Of a DNA stretch of 52,929 nt, positions 36,857-44,471 are shown in pieces (the first letter of the stretch is position 1; the number at the start of each line of letters is the position of its first letter). The DNA is from JAYVYM01 sp046593925 (lineage in GTDB: Bacteria; Actinomycetota; Actinomycetes; Mycobacteriales; SCTD01). Under the pieces are notes generated by a model. That model was not told where the DNA came from. It did no database searches and saw only the letters and a program-made list of their open reading frames with translations. The position numbers and the translations under genes are program-made. The stretch lies in assembly GCA_046593925.1 (NCBI GenBank), contig JBKJQN010000034.1, positions 1 through 52,929 on the forward strand, written 5' to 3'.

Positions 36857-37668
36857 GGCGGCGGGCCACCGCCCCGGCTCGCCCGGCCCCGCGTGCCCCG
36901 ACCCCGCACCCGTCCGGGGCCTTGCCGCCGGCGATCCCCGCCGAGCTGGTACCCCGGCACGTCGCGATCGTGATGGACGGCAACGGCCGCTGGGCGAAGG
37001 ATCGTGACCTGCCGCGTACCGCCGGCCACAGCGCCGGCGAGAGCTCGTTGTTCGACGTCGTCGAAGGCGCCATCGAGATCGGCGTCGGCTGGGTGTCCGC
37101 GTACGCCTTCTCCACCGAGAACTGGAAGCGCTCGCCGGACGAGGTGCGCTTCCTGATGGGCTTCAACCGCGACGTCATCCGCCGGCGGCGCGACGAGATG
37201 CACGAGCTCGGCGTACGGGTGCGCTGGGCCGGCCGGCGCCCGCGGCTGTGGCGGTCGGTCGTCCGCGAACTCGAGCAGGCCGAGGAGCTGACGAAGGACA
37301 ACACCGTCTGCACGCTGACGATGTGTGTCAACTACGGCGGCCGGGCCGAGATCGCCGACGCCGCCCGGCTGCTCGCCCTTGACGTCGCGGCCGGACTGGT
37401 CGATCCCGAGAAGATCGACGAGAAGGTGCTGGCGCGCTACCTCGACGAGCCGGACATGCCTGACGTCGACCTGTTCCTGCGTACGTCGGGGGAGCAGCGG
37501 ACCAGCAACTTCCTGCTGTGGCAGTCGGCGTACGCCGAGCTGGTGTTCCTGGACACGCTGTGGCCGGACGTCGACCGCCGGCACCTGTGGCGCGCGTGCG
37601 AGCTGTACGCCTCGCGCGACCGCCGCTACGGCGGTGCGGTGCCGAACGCCGCTATCGAGGACCCCTGA
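36853..37668 (+). CDS. uppS: Isoprenyl transferase (undecaprenyl pyrophosphate synthase family)
   Basis: Cis-prenyltransferase that makes the polyprenyl carrier lipid for cell-wall synthesis, 271 residues. Catalytic Asp42 in VMDGNGRWA, then TAGHSAGES, AFSTENWKRS and the substrate region RTSGEQRTSNFLLWQ. GTG 36853 lies in the recO stop. The first 30 residues are a Pro/Ala/Arg-rich extension. Chain length of the product (decaprenyl, undecaprenyl or shorter) cannot be told from sequence alone. Confidence 0.95.
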   Translation: MRRRATAPARPAPRAPTPHPSGALPPAIPAELVPRHVAIVMDGNGRWAKDRDLPRTAGHSAGESSLFDVVEGAIEIGVGWVSAYAFSTENWKRSPDEVRFLMGFNRDVIRRRRDEMHELGVRVRWAGRRPRLWRSVVRELEQAEELTKDNTVCTLTMCVNYGGRAEIADAARLLALDVAAGLVDPEKIDEKVLARYLDEPDMPDVDLFLRTSGEQRTSNFLLWQSAYAELVFLDTLWPDVDRRHLWRACELYASRDRRYGGAVPNAAIEDP

Positions 37669-37751
37669 CGCGGCGCCCCTGCCAGGGAGTCGATACGCGA
37701 TGTTCACCGTCGGGGAGCCGCACCACGCTGGCCGCGTCGGGAGTCCGGGCC

Positions 37752-37767
37752 TAGCGTGCAGCGGGTG
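37752..37767 (+). promoter_or_regulatory. Leaderless-type -10 box of the MMPL gene
   Basis: TAGCGT at 37752-37757, 7 bases before GTG 37765. The box overlaps the alternative GTG at 37756, arguing for the later start. Confidence 0.6.
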
Positions 37768-39906
37768 GAACGCTTCGCTCGCCTCGTCCTGCACCACCGG
37801 CGCATCGTCTCCGCGATCTGGGTCGTGCTCTTTGTCGCCGGTGCAGCGGCGGCTGGGCCGGTCGCCAAACGGCTGAGCTTCGACTTCTCGCTGCCGGGTC
37901 AGCCCGGCTACACCGCCGAGAGGCAGCTCATCGACACCTTCGGCACCAGCTCCGCCGACACCCTGGTGCCCGTCCTCACGGTCGCTGGCGGCGGCCCGAT
38001 CGGGCCCCGCTCGGCCGACGCGGCCAAGGTCTTCGACGCCGTACGCACCCAGCTTCCGCAGCTGCGCGTCGTCGACCTCGGCAGCACCGGAGACCAGCGC
38101 TTCGTCACCGGCGACGGGCTCGCCACGTTCGCCCTGGTGCAGGGGCCTGAGCCCAAGGGCTTCGGGCTGGGGGTCGCGAAGGTCCTGCTGCCCGCCCTGC
38201 AGGCGGCAGCCGGGCCGGCCGGTCTGCAGGCCGGCGTCACCTCCTACCAGCTGCTCTCGGCGGGCGGGGACAACCAGGGCCCGAGCGTGCTCACCGAGAC
38301 CCTGCTGGGCGCCACCGGAGCACTCGCCGTCCTGGCCTTCGTCTTCGCGTCCTTCCTCGCACTGCTGCCGCTGCTGATCGCCGCGGTGTCGATCCTCACG
38401 ACCTTCCTGCTGGTGCTGGGGCTGACCTACCTCACCGACGTGAGCTTCGTCGTGCAATTCCTGATCGCACTGGTCGGCCTCGGCGTCGCCATCGACTACT
38501 CGCTGCTGCTGGTGTCCCGCTGGCGCGAGGAACGCGCCCACGGTCGGAGCAACGAGGAGGCGGTGGTCGTCGCGATGCAGACCGCGGGGCACGCCGTGCT
38601 CGCCTCGGGCGTCACGGTCGCGATCAGCCTGGTGGCGCTGCTGCTGGTGCCGGTGCCGTTCCTGCGCAGCATGGGCCTGGGCGGCATGCTCATCCCGCTG
38701 GTCAGCGTCGCCGTCGTGCTCACGCTGCTGCCGGCCCTGCTCTCGACGATCGGTCCGAAGGTCGACTGGCCGCACATCCGCCACGACGACGCCGCCTCCC
38801 GCGGCTGGTCGGCCTGGGCGCGCGGCATCGTCCGGAACCGCTGGGTCGCTGCCGGCGCCGCCCTGCTCGTGCTCGGGCTGCTGATCAGCCCGGTGTTCGG
38901 CTTGAAGATCGGCCAGTCCGGCACGGGCTCGCTGGCGCGCGGCGGAGCGTCGTACGACGTCCTGCAGTCGCTGAAGACCGGCGGTGTCGGGACCGGTGTC
39001 CTGACGCCCATCGAGGTGCTGGTGCCGGCCGGGCAGGAGGCCGCCGCCGTGAAGGCCGCGGCAGGGGTCCCCGGAGTGCGCACCGCGGTTGTCGGCGGCA
39101 CGAAGGGCGGCACGTCCGTCATCGACGTCATCCCGGCCACCGAGACCGTCGACAGCGACGCCAACCGGGTCGTCGACGGCGTACGCAGCGCGGTGCAGTC
39201 TGCCACCGCGGGTCCGGTCGGGGTCACCGGCACCGGCGCCGTCGTACAGGACTACTTCAGCGCCGTGTACGACAACTTCCCGTACGTCCTGGCGCTGATA
39301 GCCGTGATCACCTTCGTGCTGCTGGTACGCACCTTCCGCTCGATCCTGCTGCCGATCAAGGCGGTGCTGCTCAATCTGGTGTCGCTGGCCGCGGTCTTCG
39401 GCAGCGTGGTGTTCTTCTGGCAGCTCGGGCACGGCTCCGGCACGCTGTTCGCGGTCTCGCCGACCGGGGCCATCACGTTCTGGCTGCCGGTGCTGATCTT
39501 CGCGTTCCTGTTCGGGCTGTCGATGGACTACGAGGTGTTCATCCTGGCCCGGATGCGGGAGGAGTACGACCGCACCGGCTCGACGGCACAGGCCGTCGTG
39601 ACCGGGCTGGGCCGGACGGGGCGGCTGGTCACGTCGGCGGCGCTGATCCTGTTCTTCTCCTTCGCTGCGCTGGCTTCTGCGCCCGGGACCGACATCAAGG
39701 TGCTCGGCACCGCGCTCGGCGTCGGCATCCTGATCGACGCCACCCTCGTGCGCGCGTTGCTCGTGCCGGCGCTGGTCAGCCTGTTCGGTCGGTGGAACTG
39801 GTGGCTGCCCGCCGGCGTCGCCAAGGTCCTGCGGGTCGAGCCGTCGCCGGTCGCCGCTGCCGGCAGCGAGCCGCCGCTGCCCGAGCGGCAGCTGGCGAAG
39901 GTCTAG
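37765..39906 (+). CDS. MMPL/RND family membrane transporter
   Basis: A 713-residue transporter of the MMPL branch of the RND superfamily, which moves lipids or hydrophobic compounds across the membrane using the proton gradient. It has two matching halves, each one helix plus a periplasmic-type loop plus five helices. The GLGVAIDYSLLLVSRWREE and GLSMDYEVFILARMREEY motifs carry the paired Asp-Tyr signature of the family. Cargo unknown; no lipid-synthesis gene sits next to it. Its stop TAG is part of CTAG shared with the convergent gene's stop. Confidence 0.92.
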   Translation: MERFARLVLHHRRIVSAIWVVLFVAGAAAAGPVAKRLSFDFSLPGQPGYTAERQLIDTFGTSSADTLVPVLTVAGGGPIGPRSADAAKVFDAVRTQLPQLRVVDLGSTGDQRFVTGDGLATFALVQGPEPKGFGLGVAKVLLPALQAAAGPAGLQAGVTSYQLLSAGGDNQGPSVLTETLLGATGALAVLAFVFASFLALLPLLIAAVSILTTFLLVLGLTYLTDVSFVVQFLIALVGLGVAIDYSLLLVSRWREERAHGRSNEEAVVVAMQTAGHAVLASGVTVAISLVALLLVPVPFLRSMGLGGMLIPLVSVAVVLTLLPALLSTIGPKVDWPHIRHDDAASRGWSAWARGIVRNRWVAAGAALLVLGLLISPVFGLKIGQSGTGSLARGGASYDVLQSLKTGGVGTGVLTPIEVLVPAGQEAAAVKAAAGVPGVRTAVVGGTKGGTSVIDVIPATETVDSDANRVVDGVRSAVQSATAGPVGVTGTGAVVQDYFSAVYDNFPYVLALIAVITFVLLVRTFRSILLPIKAVLLNLVSLAAVFGSVVFFWQLGHGSGTLFAVSPTGAITFWLPVLIFAFLFGLSMDYEVFILARMREEYDRTGSTAQAVVTGLGRTGRLVTSAALILFFSFAALASAPGTDIKVLGTALGVGILIDATLVRALLVPALVSLFGRWNWWLPAGVAKVLRVEPSPVAAAGSEPPLPERQLAKV

Positions 39907-40199
39907 CCGATCGACTGCACACCGAGGGTGAGCAGCAGGCCCAGGCTGATCAGCCGGATCGCCCGGCCGCGCCCGTCGAGGACCGGCCAGGACAGGTAGG
40001 TCAGCCAACCGATGAAGGCCAGCAGCACGGCCAGGCAGGGCATCGCGGCGGCCGCCGGCAGGAACACCACGCCGGCCAGCAGCAGTGCGGAGACCACGGG
40101 CAGCAGCCAGCGCGGCTGGCGCGACAGGACCACGAGCAGCGTCGCGCTACGCCGTTCGACCGCGGTGCGCAGCGGTCCGGCCGGTGGTCGGGTGCTCAC
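39903..40199 (-). CDS. Small DUF6703-like membrane protein
   Basis: A 98-residue protein: a short Pro/Arg-rich N-terminus, then three hydrophobic stretches (WLLPVVSALLLAGVVFLPAA, PCLAVLLAFIGWLTYLSWP, AIRLISLGLLLTLGV). It resembles the actinobacterial DUF6703 family of unknown function. GTG 40199 lies 6 bases after a CAGGCT box and only 18 bp from the divergent gene's start. The stop is opposite the MMPL stop within the palindrome CTAG (39903-39906). Confidence 0.7.
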   Translation of the reverse strand: MSTRPPAGPLRTAVERRSATLLVVLSRQPRWLLPVVSALLLAGVVFLPAAAAMPCLAVLLAFIGWLTYLSWPVLDGRGRAIRLISLGLLLTLGVQSIG

Positions 40200-40220
40200 C
40201 GGGCTAGCCTGCCAGTGATG
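40197..40220. promoter_or_regulatory. Overlapping divergent leaderless promoters
   Basis: On the plus strand TAGCCT (40205-40210) lies 7 bases before ATG 40218. On the minus strand CAGGCT (40211-40206) lies 6 bases before GTG 40199. The two -10 boxes share five base pairs, so both polymerases would melt the same DNA. Confidence 0.55.
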
Positions 40221-40595
40221 CTGGTCGTGACGAGATTCGACGTGCCGGAGCGCGAGTCGGCGGCGTTCCTGCCGCAGGCCCGGGCGGCGCTGGCGGCCTT
40301 CGCGGCGCGCCCGGGCTACCTTCGCGGCCGGGTCGGACGGGCCGCCGACGACCCGACCGCCTGGGTGCTCACCACCGAGTGGGAGGGCGTCGGCTCCTAC
40401 CGCCGCTCGCTGTCGGCGTACGACGTGAAGGTCGACGCGGCGCCGCTGCTCTCGCGCGGTCGCGACGAGCCGAGCGCGTTCGAGGTGCTGCTCTCCGACG
40501 AGGGCTCCGCGCCGTCGCGACGGGCCGCTGATGCGTCGTCCACCGATATCGGCCGGTCCGCCGGCCCGGCGGCCACCGATCTGCCGGGGAGCTGA
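40218..40595 (+). CDS. Antibiotic-biosynthesis-monooxygenase-like (ABM) domain protein
   Basis: A 125-residue protein whose first 95 residues fit a dimeric ferredoxin-like ABM fold: LVVTRFDVPERESAAFLPQARAALAAFAARPGYLRGRVGR, then WVLTTEWEGVGSYRRSLSAYDVK. Members include heme-degrading and quinone monooxygenases, but many are uncharacterised. The C-terminal 30 residues are low complexity. ATG 40218 is set by the leaderless-type box. Confidence 0.72.
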   Translation: MLVVTRFDVPERESAAFLPQARAALAAFAARPGYLRGRVGRAADDPTAWVLTTEWEGVGSYRRSLSAYDVKVDAAPLLSRGRDEPSAFEVLLSDEGSAPSRRAADASSTDIGRSAGPAATDLPGS

Positions 40596-40627
40596 CGCCC
40601 CCAGGGGGCTACCGATCTGACTGGCAG

Positions 40628-41104
40628 TTAGCGCCCTGCCGGTAGGCCGCGCAGGACCCCGGCGAGGGTCTCGACGTCCTGGTAGCGCAGCCCGACCGTG
40701 CTGACATGGCTCCAGGCCAGCAGGCCGGCGGCGTCGACGACGAACACCGACCGCTTGGTCAGCCCGAACGGTCCGATGACGCCGTACGCCCGCTGCGCGA
40801 CCTTGTCGGTGTCGGCGAGCAGCGGGAAGCTCAGCCCGCGCTTCTCGGCGAACCGCCGGTGGCTCTCGACATCCTGGCTCGAGATGCCCCAGACCTGGGC
40901 GCCGAGCCCACGTAGCACCTGCAGGTCGTCCTGGTAGGAGCACAGTTGCTTCGTGCAGACGGCCGTGTCGTCGCCCGGGTAGAAGGCCAGCACGACCGGT
41001 GCACCGCGCTGCTCCGCCAGCCGCAGCCGGGTCGGGCCGTCGGCCGTCCACGCGGGCAGGTCGAGGTCGGGGGCCTGGGAGCCGAGGTCCGGGGTTCGTG
41101 CCAC
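40628..41104 (-). CDS. bcp: Peroxiredoxin, Bcp/PrxQ type
   Basis: Thiol peroxidase of 158 residues from this start. Peroxidatic Cys50 in FYPGDDTAVCTKQLC with Thr47, and a likely resolving Cys55 five residues later, as in atypical two-Cys PrxQ enzymes. KRSVFVVDAAGLLAWSHV is the conserved core strand. GTG 41104 is preferred because CACGAT lies 6 bases upstream of it; a GTG at 41122 would add six residues. Confidence 0.92.
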   Translation of the reverse strand: MARTPDLGSQAPDLDLPAWTADGPTRLRLAEQRGAPVVLAFYPGDDTAVCTKQLCSYQDDLQVLRGLGAQVWGISSQDVESHRRFAEKRGLSFPLLADTDKVAQRAYGVIGPFGLTKRSVFVVDAAGLLAWSHVSTVGLRYQDVETLAGVLRGLPAGR

Positions 41105-41116
41105 CGGCTGATCGTG
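41102..41116 (-). promoter_or_regulatory. Leaderless-type -10 box of bcp
   Basis: CACGAT at 41116-41111 on the minus strand, 6 bases before GTG 41104. Confidence 0.45.
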
Positions 41117-41164
41117 CCGCACCGGCTGAGGCGTCCGCCACTGAGGGGCTGCGCGGTCCGCCGG

Positions 41165-41170
41165 TAGGGT
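41165..41170 (+). promoter_or_regulatory. Probable -10 box of glyS
   Basis: TAGGGT at 41165-41170. The start codon is 42 bases downstream and has its own ribosome binding site (GGGGAG), so this gene is not leaderless. Confidence 0.45.
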
Positions 41171-41211
41171 GAGGCACTCGCCCGACAGCCAGCCGGACCA
41201 GGGGAGCAGCC

Positions 41212-42576
41212 ATGGCGAAGCCGCCGGACCGCATGGACACGATTGTCAGCCTGGCCAAGCGCCGGGGCCTGGTGTACCCGTCGTCGGAGATCTACGGCGG
41301 GCTGCGCGCCTCGTGGGACTACGGGCCCCTCGGCGTGGAGCTGAAGAACAACATCAAGCGGCAGTGGTGGACGTCGATGGTCCAGCAGCGCGACGACGTC
41401 GTCGGCCTGGACAGCTGCGTCATCCTGGCCCGCGAGGTGTGGGAGACCAGCGGGCACGTCGCGACGTTCGTCGACCCGCTCGTCGAGTGCACCTCCTGCC
41501 ACAGGCGCTATCGTGCCGACCACCTGGAGGAGGGCGCCGGCAAGCCGCTCGCCGAGTTGGCCTGCCCGAACTGCGGCAACCGCGGCACCTGGACCGAGCC
41601 CAAGGACTTCAACGGCCTGCTGAAGACCTCCCTCGGCGCCGTCGACGACGGCAGCGGCCTGGCGTACCTGCGCCCCGAGACTGCCCAGGGCATCTTCATC
41701 AACTATCTCAACGTCCAGACCTCCGCGCGCAAGAAGCCGCCCTTTGGCATCGGCCAGATCGGCAAGAGCTTCCGCAACGAGATCACGCCAGGCAACTTCA
41801 TCTTCCGGACCCGCGAGTTCGAGCAGATGGAGATGGAGTTCTTCGTCAAGCCCGGGGAGGACGCCGCGTGGCATCAGTACTGGATCGACCAGCGGATGGC
41901 CTGGTACGTCGGGCTCGGCATCGCCCCTACGGACCTGCGGCTGTTCGAGCACCCGAACGAGAAGCTGTCGCACTACTCGACGCGCACCGTCGACATCGAG
42001 TACCGGTTCGGCTTCGCCGGCGGTGAGTGGGGCGAGCTGGAAGGCATCGCGAACCGCGGCGACTACGACCTGACGGTGCACTCCAAGGCCTCCGGCACGC
42101 AGCTCGACCACTTCGATCAGGAATCGGGCGAGCGCTACACGCCCTACGTCATCGAGCCGGCCGCCGGCGTCGATCGCGCGGCACTGACCTTCCTGCTCGA
42201 CGCGTACACCGAGGACGAGGCGCCGAACGCCAAGGGCGGGGTCGACAAGCGGGTGGTGCTCAAGCTGGACCCGCGGCTCGCGCCGATCAAGGCCGCGGTC
42301 CTGCCGCTGTCCCGCAACGCCGATCTCTCGCCGGTGGCCCGCACCCTCGCCGCTGCGCTGCGCAAGCGCTTCCCGACGGACTTCGACGACGCGGGGGCGA
42401 TCGGCCGCCGCTACCGGCGTCAGGATGAGGTCGGTACGCCGTACTGCGTCACCGTCGACTTCGACAGCCTGCAGGACCAGGCGGTGACCGTGCGCTCCCG
42501 CGATGAGATGACCCAGCAGCGGGTCTCCCTCGACGCCGTTGAGCGCTACCTCACCGACGCCCTCGGCCCCCTCTAA
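41212..42576 (+). CDS. glyS: Glycyl-tRNA synthetase (single-chain type)
   Basis: Class II synthetase charging tRNA-Gly, the dimeric alpha2 form of eukaryotes, archaea and actinobacteria, 454 residues. Motifs: SSEIYGGLRASWDYGPLGVELKNN split over motif 1, two CxxC pairs (CTSCHRRY ... CPNCGNRG), LRPETAQGIF, QIGKSFRNEITP with FIFRTREFEQMEMEFF (motif 2) and the C-terminal anticodon-binding domain. ATG with GGGGAGC upstream. Confidence 0.96.
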   Translation: MAKPPDRMDTIVSLAKRRGLVYPSSEIYGGLRASWDYGPLGVELKNNIKRQWWTSMVQQRDDVVGLDSCVILAREVWETSGHVATFVDPLVECTSCHRRYRADHLEEGAGKPLAELACPNCGNRGTWTEPKDFNGLLKTSLGAVDDGSGLAYLRPETAQGIFINYLNVQTSARKKPPFGIGQIGKSFRNEITPGNFIFRTREFEQMEMEFFVKPGEDAAWHQYWIDQRMAWYVGLGIAPTDLRLFEHPNEKLSHYSTRTVDIEYRFGFAGGEWGELEGIANRGDYDLTVHSKASGTQLDHFDQESGERYTPYVIEPAAGVDRAALTFLLDAYTEDEAPNAKGGVDKRVVLKLDPRLAPIKAAVLPLSRNADLSPVARTLAAALRKRFPTDFDDAGAIGRRYRRQDEVGTPYCVTVDFDSLQDQAVTVRSRDEMTQQRVSLDAVERYLTDALGPL

Positions 42577-42588
42577 CCCCCCGAACCC

Positions 42589-42686
42589 CCTCCCCTTCGA
42601 GAGTGCACTTCCCCTTCAGGAGAGCGCTCTGGCAGCCCCCTGCAGTGCACTGGCGCAGGGGAGGCGCCTCCTGTGGACAGGGGAGC
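42589..42686. repeat. Left palindromic repeat module
   Basis: Arms 42589-42609 and 42644-42664 are inverted repeats (18 of 21 matching; core AGTGCACT is exact). Between them a second forward unit (TTCCCCTTCAGGAGAGCGCT, 42609-42628 region) leads to the perfect palindrome AGAGCGCTCT at 42621-42630. A fourth, weaker reversed unit is at about 42664-42686 (GTGGACAGGGGAGC). Confidence 0.8.
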
Positions 42687-42723
42687 AGGCTGTGAATCGT
42701 CGGCGGCACCCGGCTGTCCGGCG

Positions 42724-43653
42724 ATGCAAGGTCGTGACGTGGACGACGCGGTGCGCCAGCTGGCACGCTCCCAGGGCGGGGTTGTCACGCGCGCCCAGGC
42801 TCGCGCCGCAGGGGTGCCGGTGACGCAGCTGCGTGGCACAGGCCCTCTCGTGCGCGTACGGCCCGGGGTCTACGCCGAGCGCTTGCTGGTGGCAGATCTC
42901 GACGATCGTGGTCGGACGGCTCTTGCCGTGACGGCGGCGCGGCTCGTCTCCGACGTCGACCTGGTCGCCTGCCGGCTGACGGCCGCCGTCCTGCACGGCC
43001 TTCCGCTGCTCGTGCCCGCGCCGACGGACCCGCAGCTGCTGGAGCGACGTGAGGAGCGCCCGCGCCACCACGGGCAGGGCACAAAGCTGCCGCCCGGAGA
43101 CGTGACCGAGCTGGCCGGCGTACCGGTCACCGGTCTGGCGCGCACCTCCGTCGACGTGGCCCGTCGGCACGGGTGGCTGTGCGGCGTCGTGGTCGCTGAC
43201 GCCGCTCTCGCACGCGGCGTCCACCCTCAGGCTCTCCAGGACGTGCTGCGCCGTTGCGACGGGTGGCCCGGCGCGCGGCACGGTGTCCGGGCCCTGGCGC
43301 TCGCCGACGGCCGCGCGGAGTCGCCGCTCGAGTCGCTCGGCCGCATCCGGATGGGCGAGCAGCGACTGCCGGACCCGGAAGCCCAGGTCTGGCTCGGGGA
43401 CGGCGACGATGTCATCGCCCGGGTCGACCACTACTGGGCCGCGTACCGCACCGTGGCAGAGGCCGACGGCGCGCTCAAGTACGCCGAGCCCGGCGCGCTC
43501 TTTGCCGAAAAGCTCCGCGAGGACCGCCTGCGTGAGGCCGGCTTCGAGGTCGTGCGCTACTCGTGGGCGGACGCCATGCACCGCCCGGTAGCGCTGGCGG
43601 CGCGGGTGCGTCGTGCCTTCGCTCGATCCCAGGCACTGCGTCGAACCGGCTGA
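42724..43653 (+). CDS. AbiEi-like winged helix plus DUF559 nuclease-fold protein
   Basis: A 309-residue protein. Residues 1-50 (VDDAVRQLARSQGGVVTRAQARAAG, RVRPGVYA) form the AbiEi-type winged-helix antitoxin domain. The C-terminal third is a DUF559, Vsr-like PD-(D/E)xK fold: Asp235 in RVDHYW, then Glu246, Asp248 and Lys252 in EADGALKY, and the helix EKLREDRLREAGFEVVRYSW. Catalytic residues look intact. The family is abundant in actinobacteria, and function is unproven. It has no partner toxin nearby. The gene is enclosed by inverted palindromic repeats. ATG 42724 matches the family start; no ribosome binding site or -10 box is convincing. Confidence 0.8.
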   Translation: MQGRDVDDAVRQLARSQGGVVTRAQARAAGVPVTQLRGTGPLVRVRPGVYAERLLVADLDDRGRTALAVTAARLVSDVDLVACRLTAAVLHGLPLLVPAPTDPQLLERREERPRHHGQGTKLPPGDVTELAGVPVTGLARTSVDVARRHGWLCGVVVADAALARGVHPQALQDVLRRCDGWPGARHGVRALALADGRAESPLESLGRIRMGEQRLPDPEAQVWLGDGDDVIARVDHYWAAYRTVAEADGALKYAEPGALFAEKLREDRLREAGFEVVRYSWADAMHRPVALAARVRRAFARSQALRRTG

Positions 43654-43686
43654 CGCAGCCGTACGTCCCGGCTCCCTCGCCGTCCT

Positions 43687-43763
43687 GCTCCCCTTGGACA
43701 GAGCGCCCTGGCACCCCTTTTGTGCGCACTGTCGAAGGGGAAGCGCACCATCGAAGGGGAGGT
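43687..43763. repeat. Right palindromic repeat module
   Basis: Forward unit GCTCCCCTTGGACAGAGCGC (43687-43706), centre CCTGGCACCCC, then two reversed units, 43724-43744 (core CTGTCGAAGGGGAAGC) and 43743-43763 (core CATCGAAGGGGAGG). The first two arms pair with three differences. The centre AGAGCGCCCTGGCACCCC is a direct relative of AGAGCGCTCTGGCAGCCCC in the left module. Confidence 0.8.
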
Positions 43764-43817
43764 GCACGCGGGGTGGCGGCGGGGGCAAGGCGGCGGGCAC
43801 CGGGGGGCGGGGCTGGC

Positions 43818-43832
43818 TAGCGTGACAGCGTG
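43818..43832 (+). promoter_or_regulatory. Leaderless-type -10 box of upp
   Basis: TAGCGT at 43818-43823, 6 bases before GTG 43830. Confidence 0.6.
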
Positions 43833-44471
43833 CGCACCCTCGTCGTCGACCATCCGCTCGTGGCCCACAAGCTGACGACGCTGCGCGACGCGCGTACCGA
43901 CTCACCGACGTTCCGCCGGCTCGCCGACGAGCTGGTCACGCTGCTCGCGTACGAGGCCACTCGCGGCATCCGCACCGCACCGGTCCAGGTCACGACCCCC
44001 GTCGCGACGGCGCACGGCGTCCGGCTCGCCCGCCCGGTGCCGCTCGTCGTGCCTGTCCTGCGGGCCGGGCTCGGGATGCTCGACGGGATGACGCGGTTGC
44101 TGCCGATGGCGGAGGTCGGCTTCCTCGGCATGGTGCGCGACGAGGGGACGCTGGTCGCCACGACGTACGCCACCCGCCTGCCGGAGGACCTGTCGCAGCG
44201 CGAGGTGTTCGTCCTGGACCCGATGCTGGCCACCGGCGGCACCCTCGTCGCCACCATCGAGATGCTGGTCCGCAGGGCGGCGAGCAGCGTCACGGCGATC
44301 TGCCTGATCGCAGCGCCGGAGGGGCTGGCGCGCGTCGACCAGGCCTTCCGCGACGACGCCGGCTGCCCGGTCACTGTCGTGACGGCCGGCGTCGATGAGC
44401 GGCTGGACGCACGTGGCTACATCACCCCGGGCCTCGGCGACGCGGGGGACCGGCTGTACGGCGTGGTCTGA
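43830..44471 (+). CDS. upp: Uracil phosphoribosyltransferase
   Basis: Pyrimidine salvage enzyme making UMP from uracil and PRPP, 213 residues. N-terminal VDHPLVAHKLTTLRD, VLRAGLGMLDGM, the PRPP loop VLDPMLATGGTL, and the uracil-binding C-terminus DERLDARGYITPGLGDAGDRLYG. GTG start set by the leaderless-type box. Confidence 0.96.
   Translation: MRTLVVDHPLVAHKLTTLRDARTDSPTFRRLADELVTLLAYEATRGIRTAPVQVTTPVATAHGVRLARPVPLVVPVLRAGLGMLDGMTRLLPMAEVGFLGMVRDEGTLVATTYATRLPEDLSQREVFVLDPMLATGGTLVATIEMLVRRAASSVTAICLIAAPEGLARVDQAFRDDAGCPVTVVTAGVDERLDARGYITPGLGDAGDRLYGVV

Larger units (their letters stand above)
42589..43762 (+). mobile_element. Inverted-repeat-bounded segment carrying a DUF559/AbiEi-like gene
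   Basis: A 1,174-bp segment with near-identical 29-bp inverted ends (42589-42617 against the complement of 43734-43762, 26 of 29 matching) and one gene inside. Its outer boundary begins 12 bases after glyS. No target duplication is evident at the flanks (CCGAACCC and TGCACGCG), and no transposase is encoded. It may be a non-autonomous mobile cassette or a gene with dedicated flanking sites. Confidence 0.4.

Noticed and set aside
36379..40008. Very long open frame (over 1,200 codons) on the minus strand opposite recO, uppS and the MMPL gene
   Set aside because: Its translation is low-complexity Arg/Gln/Asp/Val with no family motif, while the opposite strand encodes clear conserved genes. It is a byproduct of high GC at third codon positions.
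40540..40627. Repeated ACCGAT-CTG words at the end of the ABM gene
   Set aside because: Three loose copies of about 10 bases in a low-complexity tail; not distinguishable from chance.
42579..43772. Target-site duplication around the inverted-repeat segment
   Set aside because: The immediate flanks (CCGAACCC left, TGCACGCG right) do not match, so recent transposition is not proven.
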